NCBI GenBank assembly: GCA_020053105.1
Contig: JAGVNU010000044.1
Span: forward strand, 1 to 37,032
Length of the DNA: 37,032 bases
Source: Thermodesulfovibrionia bacterium
GTDB lineage: Bacteria; Nitrospirota; Thermodesulfovibrionia; UBA6902
Direction of reading: 5' to 3'
This document shows, piece by piece, positions 7,470-15,681 of this stretch (the first letter of the stretch is position 1; each line of letters begins with the position of its first letter). The translations under genes and the position numbers were made by a program. The notes beneath the pieces are model-generated. The model was given only the letters and a program-made list of their open reading frames with translations. It made no database searches and was not told the DNA's origin.

Positions 7470-9920
7470 CTACGTAGCCTCAATCTTCACAGGAATAATC
7501 GGGGCCTCGCCATTGGACGATATGTTAGTCAGCATATTTATTCTCGCGTGAGGAAAATGGGTCGGCACAAATACCGTGCCCTCCGGGACCTCTTCGGAAA
7601 CTTTCGCTTTCAGGAACACGGAACCCTGTTTTGACGTCAGCCTGATATGGCTGTTGTCTAAAATACCCCGCTTCTTCGCGTCCTCTTCGTTTATTTCGAG
7701 CAGTGCTTCGGAGATTACAAGATCGAGTGACTTGGAGCTTGTAGACATACTGCCTGAATGCTGCAGGACGTCCCTGATAATAAGCTTGAACGGGTGCTCT
7801 GAATCGGGTTCCACTCCAGGCGTATATTCAACAGGATTAAAGGCCTTCTTTGCTTCTGCCGCAGACGAAGCAGGCAAGTCGGCCCTGATTTCTTCCTGGA
7901 TGGATGCGAGGTTTCTTACCCCTAAGTCGCTCCCCATGGACAGGGCAAGGTTTTTCAGGATCATCCAGTCCGGGACTGCCTGTCCGGTCGGGTCCACTAA
8001 TCTATAGACATTCTGGCTTTTGCCTTCGGTGTTTGTGAACGTCCCGTCTTTTTCAGCCCAGCTGGAGGCAGGCAGGACCACATTTGCCAGCTTTGCTGTT
8101 TCGGTAAGAAAGATGTCCTGTACTACCAGGAAGTCCAGCGCTTTAAGTTTACTGACTACATTTGAGCTGTCAGGGAAGGTAGTGGCAGGGTCTTCCCCCA
8201 TAATGTACATTGCATTGATAGTTTTGTTTTTGTCATAAAGCATCTCTGCTATGCCCTTTTCATCGGGGCGTACACCCATCTGGTAAAGGCCGTAGGTGTT
8301 TGAATATTCCGCAGGGATCTGGAGAATGGCGCGTTCCTCTCCGAGCAAGTTGACCAGGTTTGCAGCAGCGAGTACCGTATCGAGGCCTTTGGTGTTTTCA
8401 GAGGCGCTTACCGAAAGGGCAATCATACTGCTTTTGGCTTTGGCGATTGCTTCTGCTATGGCTGTCACAGCTTCCTCCGGGATGCCTGTAATCTTTGATA
8501 CTTTATCAGTCGTGTAATTGTCCAGAGATGCTTTAAGCGATGCAAATCCTGTAATCTTGGCGGCCGCTTCTTTATCAAAAAGGTCCTTATCAATAATGAC
8601 CTTCATTATTCCATTCAGCAGGGCGATGCTTGTGCCGTCCTTGGTCCTGGCCCACAGGGAGCTGTGGCGGGTCAATTTAGTCTCTCTTGAATCCGCAACG
8701 ATGAGCGAGGAACCTTCTCTTTTGGCCTGCAGGATATTGAGTCCGAATACAGGGTGTGTGACGCTGAGGTCTGATTCAAGGATGAGGATGACTTCTTTTC
8801 CGAGAGGGGCCTGCAGGTTGACGGGGTGGTTTCTTTGCCCAAAGGACTTCTCCCATGCCTTCTGCACCTTTGCATATCCAAAGGACGCGGAGGAGTCAAT
8901 ATTGTTTGAACCGATTACCGTCCTCATGAATTTCTGCAGGGCGTAATTATCTTCATTGGTGCATCTTGGAGAACCGATGGCCCCAATGGAGCCGGCGCCA
9001 TGGGCCTGTTTGAGCGCGTTAATATTGAGGGCAACATATGCTAGTGCCTCTTCCCAGGTCGCCTTGACAAATTCGTCGCCTTCTTTGATGAGAGGTGTCT
9101 TAAGACGTTTCTCGCTGTAAATGTAATCAATACCGAACCTGCCCCTTCCGCACAGATTGCCGTCGCTGACCCCGTTGCCTTCTTTTCCTCTTGATCTGAG
9201 GATCTTACCTTCCCGGATGCCCAGAGTCAGGGTGCAGCCTACTCCGCAGAACGGACAGGTTGTGTCTCTTTCTTCAAGAAACCACGAACGTGCCGTAAAT
9301 TTATATGGCTTGCTGAGGATCGCGCCGGTGGGACAAATGTCAAGACATTGCCCGCAGTAATCACATTCAAGTATTTCACCAAAAGCCGGCTGGACAACAG
9401 TAGGGAACCCTCTGCCGATCAGGCCCAACGCCGCTCTCCCCTGATGTTCCGCGCATATGCGTACGCACTTGCCGCAAAGGATGCACCGTCTGGAAGTCAG
9501 CTCGATCAGAGGCCCTCTCACGTCGGGGGCGGCTTCTTTCCTGTGCCTGATAAACCGGGTTTCCGGCTTGCCGTATTCATAGGCCAGGTCCTGCAGGTCA
9601 CACTCTCCTGCCTTGTCGCATTCCGGACAGTCAAGCGGGTGGTGGACCAGAAGAAGTTCTATTACAGTCTGACGCAGTTTCCTGAGCTTGGGGGTGTCTG
9701 TTATTACGACCATCCCTTCTTCCGCAGGCGAAGAGCAGGCGGCAAAAAGCCTTGCCTGGCCTTCCACTTCAACGATACACAGCCTGCAGCCTCCATATGG
9801 TCTTAACCTCTTGTCGTAGCATAGATTCGGTATATATATCTTATGGCTCAATGCCGCCTTAAGGATCGTGTCCCCGGGCTGTGCTGTAACTGCTTTGCCG
9901 TTAATGGTCAACTTTATCAT
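7470..9920 (-). CDS. NuoG-like molybdopterin-fold Fe-S subunit of a soluble NADH dehydrogenase module
   Basis: This 816-residue protein has, in order: a 2Fe-2S domain (LCYDKRLRPYGGCRLC), the His-Cys3 cluster motif HPLDCPECDKAGEC, two 4Fe-4S motifs (CILCGKCVRIC, CDYCGQCLDICP), the N7-type motif CPFCGVGC with a later Cys, then a full molybdopterin-oxidoreductase fold and C-terminal domain. At the position where formate dehydrogenases carry the Mo-ligand Cys/Sec (after NNID), it reads NNIDSSASFGYA with Gly at the ligand site, so formate oxidation is unlikely. No [FeFe] H-cluster motifs (TSCCPxW, MPCxxK) are present. It overlaps the NuoF-like gene by 4 bases (ATGA). It is probably the electron-transferring large subunit of a NuoEFG/HydABC-like complex. 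What receives the electrons is unknown. Confidence 0.85.
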   Translation of the reverse strand: MIKLTINGKAVTAQPGDTILKAALSHKIYIPNLCYDKRLRPYGGCRLCIVEVEGQARLFAACSSPAEEGMVVITDTPKLRKLRQTVIELLLVHHPLDCPECDKAGECDLQDLAYEYGKPETRFIRHRKEAAPDVRGPLIELTSRRCILCGKCVRICAEHQGRAALGLIGRGFPTVVQPAFGEILECDYCGQCLDICPTGAILSKPYKFTARSWFLEERDTTCPFCGVGCTLTLGIREGKILRSRGKEGNGVSDGNLCGRGRFGIDYIYSEKRLKTPLIKEGDEFVKATWEEALAYVALNINALKQAHGAGSIGAIGSPRCTNEDNYALQKFMRTVIGSNNIDSSASFGYAKVQKAWEKSFGQRNHPVNLQAPLGKEVILILESDLSVTHPVFGLNILQAKREGSSLIVADSRETKLTRHSSLWARTKDGTSIALLNGIMKVIIDKDLFDKEAAAKITGFASLKASLDNYTTDKVSKITGIPEEAVTAIAEAIAKAKSSMIALSVSASENTKGLDTVLAAANLVNLLGEERAILQIPAEYSNTYGLYQMGVRPDEKGIAEMLYDKNKTINAMYIMGEDPATTFPDSSNVVSKLKALDFLVVQDIFLTETAKLANVVLPASSWAEKDGTFTNTEGKSQNVYRLVDPTGQAVPDWMILKNLALSMGSDLGVRNLASIQEEIRADLPASSAAEAKKAFNPVEYTPGVEPDSEHPFKLIIRDVLQHSGSMSTSSKSLDLVISEALLEINEEDAKKRGILDNSHIRLTSKQGSVFLKAKVSEEVPEGTVFVPTHFPHARINMLTNISSNGEAPIIPVKIEAT

Positions 9921-11770
9921 TTTCTTACCCCCTCATCCTTCGCTGCCGGTTCTTTTGCTTCTTGTCGGATGGCGGGTTTTATTGCAATCGATCCGAACTT
10001 GCAGGCATCGTAGCATGTCCTGCACTGTATGCAGAGCTCCTGGATGATCCTGTGGGGTTGTTTCTTTTCTCCCACAACGGCCTGCTGCGGGCAGCCCCTG
10101 AGGCAGGCGCCGCATCCCTTGCAAAGCTCTTCAACTATATGGAAGGAGCAGAGGCCGCTGCATATTCCGGCCTGACACCAGTGATCTTTGATGTGTGATT
10201 CATATTCATTTCTGAAATATCTTATTGTTGAAAGGACGGGATTAGGCGCTGTCTGTCCGAGGCCGCACAGTGACGTCCCGATAATGTCCCTGCTGAGATC
10301 TTCGAGTGTCTCTATGTCACCATCTTTTCCGCGTCCCTCAGTGATATCGGTGAGCATGTCGAGCATGACCTTGGTCCCGACCCTGCACGGGGTGCATTTC
10401 CCGCAGGATTCGTCAGCGGTAAATTCAAGGAAGAATTTCGCTGTGCTTACCATGCAGGTGTCTTCATCCATGACGACCATGCCGCCTGAGCCCATGATTG
10501 CGCCTGTTTTGACCACGTCTTCATACGTGACGGGGATGTCGAGTAACTGTTCGGGAATGCAGCCGCCTGACGGTCCCCCCATCTGCACAGACTTGAACTT
10601 TTTCTTTTTCTTGTTTATTCCGCCGCCGATGTCGTAGATTATCGTCCTCAGCGGTATCCCCATCGGCACTTCGACCAGTCCGACATTTTTAATGTCACCG
10701 GTAATGGCAAATACCTTTGTCCCGGCGCTCTTTTCCGTGCCTAAAGTCCTGTACCACTCAGCGCCGTTCAGAATAGTAGGGGCGATCTGGGCAAGCGTTT
10801 CCACATTGTTCAGGACCGACGGCTTGTCCCATAGCCCTTTATGAGCAGGGAAGGGGGGTCTTGGTCTCGGCATTCCGCGCTGTCCTTCGATGGAGCGCAT
10901 CAGCGCAGTTTCCTCACCGCAGACAAACGCGCCTGCGCCGAGATATATTTCAAGATCAAAGGTGAAACCGCTGTCAAGGATGTTTTCTCCGAGAAGTCCG
11001 GACTCATTACACATGTCAATGGCCCTCTGGAGACGCTGTACTGCAAGTGGATATTCTGCCCTTACGTAAATTACGCCTTTGCTCGCTCCTATGGCTTTAG
11101 CTCCGATTAACATGCCTTCTATCACGGAATGAGGATCGGATTCCATGACTGATCTGTCCATAAATGCCCCTGGGTCTCCTTCGTCGCCGTTGCAGAGCAT
11201 ATATTTCTGGTCTGCTACCGACTTCGATGCGAATTCCCATTTAAGTCCTGTGGGGAAACCCGCGCCGCCGCGTCCCCTGAGCCCTGAGTCTTTAATGGTC
11301 TTTATAATGTCCTGAGGCGTCATCTCATTCAGGGCCTTGGCAGCAGCCAGATACCCGTCCCGCGCAATGTATTCATCAAGGCTGTCAGGGTCTATCATTC
11401 CTTTATTCCTGAGGACCCTCAATACCTGATGCTTGAAAAAGGGGATATCGTTCATCAGGGGGATTGCATGCTTCTTCTCAGCATCTTTGAACATCAGCTT
11501 CTCATAGGGCCTGCCCTTTAGAAAATGTTCTTCAACAAGTTTTGGTATATCTTCAACGGTCAGTTTCTGATAGAAGATTTCATCGGGATAGACCAGCATG
11601 ACAGGTCCCTCTGCGCAGAATCCGTTACATCCGGTAAGGACGATCTTGATTTCATCTGCCAATCCTCTCTTCTCAAGTTCAGCCTTCAGGGCCTCTTTTA
11701 CCTTCGGGGTACCGCTCGCGACACAGCCGGTTCCTGCACACATCAGTAAATTGGCACGATATTTTTCCAT
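9917..11770 (-). CDS. HydB/NuoF-type NADH- and FMN-binding subunit with extra Fe-S domains
   Basis: This 617-residue protein has the layout of HydB/HndC, not plain NuoF. An N-terminal thioredoxin-like 2Fe-2S domain has Cys11, 16, 48 and 52. The NuoF core follows, with FMN/NADH-site motifs GLRGRGGAGFPTGLKW, NGDEGDPGAFMDRS and GAGAFVCGEETALMRSIEG, then the N3-type cluster ESCGKCTPCRVGT with a later Cys. The C-terminus adds a Cys-rich WCQAGICSGLC and a two-cluster ferredoxin domain (CKGCGACLRGCP and CIQCRTCYDAC). This subunit oxidises or reduces NAD(P)(H), and in bifurcating enzymes it is where the electron pair splits. ATG 11770 has CAGGAG upstream. It is coupled to the NuoG-like gene downstream. 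Confidence 0.92.
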   Translation of the reverse strand: MEKYRANLLMCAGTGCVASGTPKVKEALKAELEKRGLADEIKIVLTGCNGFCAEGPVMLVYPDEIFYQKLTVEDIPKLVEEHFLKGRPYEKLMFKDAEKKHAIPLMNDIPFFKHQVLRVLRNKGMIDPDSLDEYIARDGYLAAAKALNEMTPQDIIKTIKDSGLRGRGGAGFPTGLKWEFASKSVADQKYMLCNGDEGDPGAFMDRSVMESDPHSVIEGMLIGAKAIGASKGVIYVRAEYPLAVQRLQRAIDMCNESGLLGENILDSGFTFDLEIYLGAGAFVCGEETALMRSIEGQRGMPRPRPPFPAHKGLWDKPSVLNNVETLAQIAPTILNGAEWYRTLGTEKSAGTKVFAITGDIKNVGLVEVPMGIPLRTIIYDIGGGINKKKKKFKSVQMGGPSGGCIPEQLLDIPVTYEDVVKTGAIMGSGGMVVMDEDTCMVSTAKFFLEFTADESCGKCTPCRVGTKVMLDMLTDITEGRGKDGDIETLEDLSRDIIGTSLCGLGQTAPNPVLSTIRYFRNEYESHIKDHWCQAGICSGLCSFHIVEELCKGCGACLRGCPQQAVVGEKKQPHRIIQELCIQCRTCYDACKFGSIAIKPAIRQEAKEPAAKDEGVRK

Positions 11771-11791
11771 TTACGTCTCCTGTTTATTAAC

Positions 11792-11818
11792 GTAGGGGCG
11801 AGGTCACCTCGCCCTTAC
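11792..11818. repeat. GTAGGGGCG-type palindromic repeat
   Basis: GTAGGGGCGAGGT and its near-exact complement ACCTCGCCCTTAC form a hairpin with one G-T pair and no real loop. It lies in the short gap between the HndB-like and NuoF-like genes. Related copies are at 20345, 29649, 16515 and 23311. Confidence 0.75.
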
Positions 11819-11822
11819 AATT

Positions 11823-12206
11823 TTAATATGTTGTTTCGCTCCCTACAACCAGGGCATACTTTTCTACGGGATTTCCGCCTATTATATGCTCCTTGAATAT
11901 TTCTCTGATCTTTGCGTCTGTCAGTTCGCCGTATTTTACGGGCGGTTTATTCATTATCTCTACTGTCACCATCGGTTCACGGGCGCACAGACCGGCACAC
12001 CCGGAGGTTGTAGCGATTACGTCTTCCACCTTCGCCTGGGATATTTCGTCCATTAAAGCAGTCATAATGTCTCTCGCCCCGGCTGCGATTCCGCATGTGC
12101 CCATGTGAACGGTGACCTTCGCCCGGTAACCGCCCTCCCGCAGAGTGAATGTGGCCTTCTGTTTTTCTTTTATCTTTTTTAAATCATCTAATGTTAACCT
12201 TGCCAT
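11823..12206 (-). CDS. HndB-like thioredoxin-fold ferredoxin-type subunit
   Basis: This 127-residue protein matches the small HndB-type subunit of NADP-reducing and bifurcating hydrogenase clusters. MGTCGIAAGARDIM is the family start, and SGCAGLCAREP the second cluster segment. Only three cysteines are in ligand positions (38, 70, 74). The usual C-x4-C first pair is C-x4-G here, so a normal 2Fe-2S cluster may not form unless another residue serves as ligand. The first 25 residues are a charged helix. ATG 12206 has AGGAG 5-6 bases upstream. It lies between the receiver-NuoE and NuoF-like genes, as expected for a complex subunit. Confidence 0.8.
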   Translation of the reverse strand: MARLTLDDLKKIKEKQKATFTLREGGYRAKVTVHMGTCGIAAGARDIMTALMDEISQAKVEDVIATTSGCAGLCAREPMVTVEIMNKPPVKYGELTDAKIREIFKEHIIGGNPVEKYALVVGSETTY

Positions 12207-12221
12207 TTTATCTCCTTTATT

Positions 12222-12250
12222 GCAGAGACGTGTTTAAAACCCGTCTCTAC
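12222..12250. repeat. AGAGACG palindromic repeat
   Basis: AGAGACG (12224-12230) and CGTCTCT (12242-12248) are complements around TGTTTAAAACC. It lies between the HndB-like start and the receiver-NuoE stop, and resembles a short intergenic repeat more than a terminator because it has no T-run. Confidence 0.6.
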
Positions 12251-12251
12251 C

Positions 12252-13124
12252 TTATGCATACCCCCCGATAATTTCCATCACCTTCTTCGGATTTACCGCC
12301 CCGTATGTTTCTTCATCAATTACCATGACAGGCGCCAGTCCGCAGGCCCCGAGACAGCGGACGGTTTCAAGAGAGAATTTCTTGTCTACGGTAACATCAC
12401 CGACTTCTATTTTCAGTTCTTCCCTGATCTTGTTTAAAGATTCTTCAACTCTTTTAACATAACAGGCGGTGCCGAGACATATCCTTATATTATGGTCTCC
12501 CCTGGGTTTCATAGTGAAAAAGGAATAAAATGAGACTATGCTGTGTACCTGTGCGGGTGTTAGATTCAGCCCTTTTGCTATATACTTCTGGATCTCCGGC
12601 GGGAGATATCCGACTATCTGCTGACAGCGCTGCAGTACGGGGATCGAACTGCCGGGCTTATTTTTATACTGTTTTATTACCCGGTCTATTTCCTGAAGCA
12701 TTGATGGAGGGAATTCTCCTTCCTTTTCCTTTTTTCCGGCAGGGGCCTTTCTGCTTATCCATTCAACTGCCCTCTGTGTAACATCCAGCAGCACCGCCGG
12801 AGTAAATGGCTTAGGCACATAATCAATAATACCTATTTCAAGGGCGTCTTTAATCGTGTCCTGTGAAGGGTAACCCGTAATGATAACGATACCTGTATCG
12901 GGCCTCTTCTGCTTGATCCATCTTATGAGAGTTATCCCGTCAACCTCCGGCATTTTCAAGTCCGTGAAAACAAGGTCATACGGGGTCTGCTCCATCCTGA
13001 GTATCGCCTCTTTGCCGCCCAGCACCCCCTCAACATTATATCCCTCGGATTTAAGGACCGTTTCACAGCTTCTGATAATTATCGGCTCATCGTCTACAAC
13101 AAGTATTCTTACGTCATCTGCCAT
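12252..13124 (-). CDS. Response-regulator receiver fused to NuoE (2Fe-2S NADH dehydrogenase subunit)
   Basis: This is one continuous 290-residue reading frame with two complete domains. Residues 1-120 are a CheY-like receiver: acidic pocket VVDDE (11-13), phospho-acceptor Asp55 in FTDLKMPEVDG, Thr83 in IITGY and Lys105 in VPKPF, so it should be phosphorylatable. After a charged linker (about 124-138), residues 140-290 are a NuoE/HydC domain with LQRCQQIVGYLPPEI, VHSIVSFYSFF, and the four 2Fe-2S ligands Cys216, 221, 257 and 261. NuoE normally partners NuoF in passing electrons from FMN. The start ATG 13124 has a strong GGGAGG. There is no stop, weak start or frameshift at the junction, so the fusion appears real. 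The receiver could let a kinase control electron flow directly. Confidence 0.92.
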   Translation of the reverse strand: MADDVRILVVDDEPIIIRSCETVLKSEGYNVEGVLGGKEAILRMEQTPYDLVFTDLKMPEVDGITLIRWIKQKRPDTGIVIITGYPSQDTIKDALEIGIIDYVPKPFTPAVLLDVTQRAVEWISRKAPAGKKEKEGEFPPSMLQEIDRVIKQYKNKPGSSIPVLQRCQQIVGYLPPEIQKYIAKGLNLTPAQVHSIVSFYSFFTMKPRGDHNIRICLGTACYVKRVEESLNKIREELKIEVGDVTVDKKFSLETVRCLGACGLAPVMVIDEETYGAVNPKKVMEIIGGYA

Positions 13125-13264
13125 CAGACGCCTCCCTTATAAATAATCCAATTACTGTTTAGCAAAAGACTTTCACTGACTTAATAAGTAAGAAGCAGGA
13201 AGTGAGAAACAGGATGTTAAATGGAATTATCATTGCTTCTCATTTCTCATTTTAAGTTTCCGGG

Positions 13265-14032
13265 TCATTGGGCAGCTAACGGGAACACCTTTGCCAGCCA
13301 CAATAACCAGCCTTCCGACAGGTGGTCCTTAAGCAGGGCGACCATGACGTCATTTGCCTTTGTGTTTATCTCTCTTAATTCCGCATTCATGGGTGAAAGT
13401 AATTCGCGCGCCTGGCCGCTGCTTGAATAAATATTTGCGAAAGGCTGGCCCGCGTGCAATTTCTCTACGCCCTTTATATATTCAACGTACATAAGATCGC
13501 CTGACAGAAGCCAGTATCTCAGGTCACACCCTATCTCCCATAAGCCGTCTTTTGTGGGACGCGCCCAGGTGCCTTCCTTGTAAAATATGACCGGGTTTTC
13601 CCTGTCCCTGAGCGGGGTGACATAGTCCCTGAATTCATCTATGAAGGCCTTCCTGAGGATCCATCCCCTTGTATCAAACACCTTCTTCGCGACATTGAGC
13701 ATGAAATCGGGAGTGAAAGGCTTTTCAATATATTCAGCGGCCCCGAGCTTTGTTGACTCCCTTGCGTCTTCAAGCGTGGGGTATCCCGTGATTATCACTA
13801 CATCTGTTTTGGGTTTAATGATGCGGGCTTCCTTGAGCACTTCCATCCCGCTGATATCGGGGAGCCTTACGTCGGAAATCAGGAGGTCAAAATCTTCCTT
13901 GGCGAGTCTGTTGAGGGCATCGTCTCCTTTTTCAACGGTTGAGATGCTGTAACCTTCAGCGCCGAGAATTCGCTTGCAGCTTAAAGTTACAACCGGATCA
14001 TCGTCCAGTACTAAAATTCTCCCCTTATCCAT
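13265..14032 (-). CDS. Receiver domain fused to a degenerate GcvH-like (biotinyl-lipoyl) domain
   Basis: This 255-residue protein has an intact receiver (residues 1-120; VLDDD pocket, Asp54 in ISDVRLPD, Thr in IITGY, Lys in IEKPFTP). Roughly residues 140-250 resemble the glycine-cleavage H protein: GTWARPTKDGLWEIGCD, then LSGDLMYVEYIKG, GQPFANIYSS, ELLSPMNAELREIN and LSEGWLLWL each align with the GcvH hammerhead fold. The lysine that carries lipoate (in ESVKA of GcvH) is replaced in SSSGQARELLSP, so it cannot be lipoylated in the usual way. Strong AAGGAGG precedes ATG 14032. It lies directly upstream of the receiver-NuoE gene and its receiver is closely similar, so they probably share an input signal. 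The role of the C-terminal domain is unknown. Confidence 0.8.
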   Translation of the reverse strand: MDKGRILVLDDDPVVTLSCKRILGAEGYSISTVEKGDDALNRLAKEDFDLLISDVRLPDISGMEVLKEARIIKPKTDVVIITGYPTLEDARESTKLGAAEYIEKPFTPDFMLNVAKKVFDTRGWILRKAFIDEFRDYVTPLRDRENPVIFYKEGTWARPTKDGLWEIGCDLRYWLLSGDLMYVEYIKGVEKLHAGQPFANIYSSSGQARELLSPMNAELREINTKANDVMVALLKDHLSEGWLLWLAKVFPLAAQ

Positions 14033-14168
14033 TAAGCCCCCTCCTTGTCAAATTGCGTGTTTAAGTTCCGGGTTTTGAGTCCCTTTTTTTCGACTCATGG
14101 CCCGCAACCCGTACCTCACGTATCCGAAATATTAATTATCATACGACTGCGTATATTTGTAGTCGTCG

Positions 14169-14720
14169 TTATTCTATCATATTGTTTACTTGATTTAGCC
14201 ATGCACTTATATCGTCTTTAATAATTTTTATTACCTCCATGTTATTTATGGGCACATCTCCCAGCTCTTTTTTTATTTCTGATGTATCAAGTATGTACAA
14301 GTCGCTGTTCCTGCTGTGTTCCAGAATAAAATCTATATCAGGGTTGGAGGCGATCAGCACTATCATGGTCTTTTCAATGTCTCCAAGGGGTTTTCTGTCT
14401 ATATGGTCATGCTGAAACGTTGCCGTGATAGTGGTGCCTTTGCCTTTTTCCGTATTTATCTTTAAATTCCCATTACAATCCTTTGCAGACTGGGCCAGCA
14501 GCGGGATCCCCAGCCCGACCTTCCGCGTAGTCCTTGTAGTATAAAAAGGGTCGGAGGCGTGTTCAAACATCTCTTTGTCCATGCCTCTGCCGTTATCACT
14601 GATCTCCATCAGGAACAGGTTCGCCCCGATGTCTTCGACAATCCTGATTTTGATCCTGTCAGCTCCGGCGGTTATGGAGTTCTCAGCTATGTCTAGGATG
14701 TGTAAGGACAGGTCTTGCAT
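14169..14720 (-). CDS. Stand-alone HATPase_c protein (histidine-kinase-type ATPase) of a hydrogenase-type cluster
   Basis: This 183-residue protein consists of a GHKL ATP-binding domain: N-box HILDIAENSITAGAD, G1 box EISDNGRGMD, F-box DPFYTTR, G2 VGLGIPLL and GKGTTITATF. There is no dimerisation/phospho-acceptor (DHp) domain, and no sensor or membrane segment. About 60 C-terminal residues follow, of unclear fold. Proteins of this type recur next to NuoE/HydA genes in [FeFe] hydrogenase clusters of anaerobes, where their role is unproven. No Shine-Dalgarno is seen before ATG 14720; a minus-strand TATAAT lies 11 bases upstream (14732-14737). Confidence 0.82.
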   Translation of the reverse strand: MQDLSLHILDIAENSITAGADRIKIRIVEDIGANLFLMEISDNGRGMDKEMFEHASDPFYTTRTTRKVGLGIPLLAQSAKDCNGNLKINTEKGKGTTITATFQHDHIDRKPLGDIEKTMIVLIASNPDIDFILEHSRNSDLYILDTSEIKKELGDVPINNMEVIKIIKDDISAWLNQVNNMIE

Positions 14721-14861
14721 GTTTACAAGGGATTATAACAAAACCCCGGAGGATTCATCCTGATAGAGTGAGGAAAGGTTTTAGTTCCCAAGTCCGCGAA
14801 TGGAATGCCTCCTTACTTAACGGCTCAAGGGCGAGGAGGTTTATGATAGGGCTGGTCATTT

Positions 14862-15266
14862 TTAAATCTTGCCTTTAAGATATTTCAGAACAACGGACTT
14901 TACCTTTTTCGCAAATTCTATCGCTTCGCGCGCCTTTTCTTCAGGAATTTCATAGTACATTTCAGAAGGATATCTTGTCTCAACCGCATAAATCGACAGG
15001 ACCTCGATATCTCCAATCTCTGATTCAAGGGATGGCGCAATATCTTTACATAATAAAACAAGGTCTTCAATGGAATGCGTTTTGGGAAAATCTACTTCAT
15101 GGAATATAAGGAAGCCTTTCATGTACTTTTCAGCGCATTGTTGAGAGTGAAAACAGACGGTATCATAGGGCGGCTCAACCATTGTCATAGTATGTTCTGC
15201 GGTTCTAAGATCATTTTCAGCTTTTTTGAACCATGCCTTTACTGTATTGATCTTATCTCCGTTCAT
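14862..15266 (-). CDS. HEPN-domain protein (putative toxin of an MNT/HEPN pair)
   Basis: This 134-residue helical protein has typical HEPN family stretches: AWFKKAENDLRTAEHTM, then CFHSQQCAEKYMKGFLIFH and KTHSIEDLVLLC, and the VETRYPSE segment. HEPN proteins are often RNases or nucleotide-dependent regulators. The canonical catalytic R-x4-6-H motif is not evident here: the Arg of TRYPSE has no following His. ATG 15266 has GGAAGGTGAT upstream. The start overlaps the MNT gene by 14 bases, so the pair is coupled. It interrupts the otherwise redox-related gene series. Confidence 0.85.
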   Translation of the reverse strand: MNGDKINTVKAWFKKAENDLRTAEHTMTMVEPPYDTVCFHSQQCAEKYMKGFLIFHEVDFPKTHSIEDLVLLCKDIAPSLESEIGDIEVLSIYAVETRYPSEMYYEIPEEKAREAIEFAKKVKSVVLKYLKGKI

Positions 15267-15570
15267 AGATCACCTTCCCTTTATGCGCAGCAGTATAAAT
15301 TATGGTCCCTACAATATCCTTGAATCTTTCAAACTCCTGCGGGGTCCTCACAATAACGTCCTTTGGCATCCCAAGATATTTAAGGGCTTTTCTTATGGGA
15401 AGCGCTCTTTCATAAGGTTTCATTTCGGTGTCCATTATTACCATCAGGTCTATATCGCTGTCCTTTGTCGGCGTCCCATAAGCATAAGAGCCAAATAGGA
15501 TTATTTTCTGCGGATTAAAGTTATTTGTAATCTTCTCAATTATGGTCTTTAAATAGTTCTCAATATCCAT
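15253..15570 (-). CDS. MNT-type nucleotidyltransferase (putative antitoxin)
   Basis: This 105-residue minimal nucleotidyltransferase has the full GS-x10-D-x-D catalytic motif (GSYAYGTPTKDSDID) after KIILF, and a later Asp in KDVIV. In characterised MNT/HEPN pairs the MNT adenylylates the HEPN partner on a Tyr and so inactivates it. A conserved tyrosine near the HEPN RYP segment is available here. GGAGG lies about 8 bases before ATG 15570. It is the first gene of a two-gene unit. It differs in function from the flanking redox and signalling genes and may be an insertion. Confidence 0.88.
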   Translation of the reverse strand: MDIENYLKTIIEKITNNFNPQKIILFGSYAYGTPTKDSDIDLMVIMDTEMKPYERALPIRKALKYLGMPKDVIVRTPQEFERFKDIVGTIIYTAAHKGKVIYERR

Positions 15571-15681
15571 TCAGTTGACCTCCATTATTATTGACCTCTT
15601 ATCGGGGCCGTATTTGGGGGAGTCTTTGGACATGAAAAATTATAGCAGAAAAGGGGGTTGATTGGTGTGAAAAAAACCTGG

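Noticed and set aside
7470-9920. Reading the 816-residue protein as a formate dehydrogenase
   Set aside because: The Mo-ligand Cys/Sec position holds Gly in NNIDSSASFGYA, as in NuoG; it is more likely electron-transferring only.
7470-9920. An [FeFe] hydrogenase catalytic subunit in the cluster
   Set aside because: None of the three H-cluster motifs is present in any frame of the cluster.
13190-13260. Repeated GAGAAA/TTCTCATT words upstream of the receiver-NuoE gene
   Set aside because: They look like low-complexity sequence; spacing is irregular, so I do not call a repeat array or operator.
14060-14165. Inverted repeats GAGTC/GACTC and ACGACT/AGTCGT downstream of the HATPase gene
   Set aside because: No T-run follows on the minus strand, and the arms are short; transcription termination is not supported.
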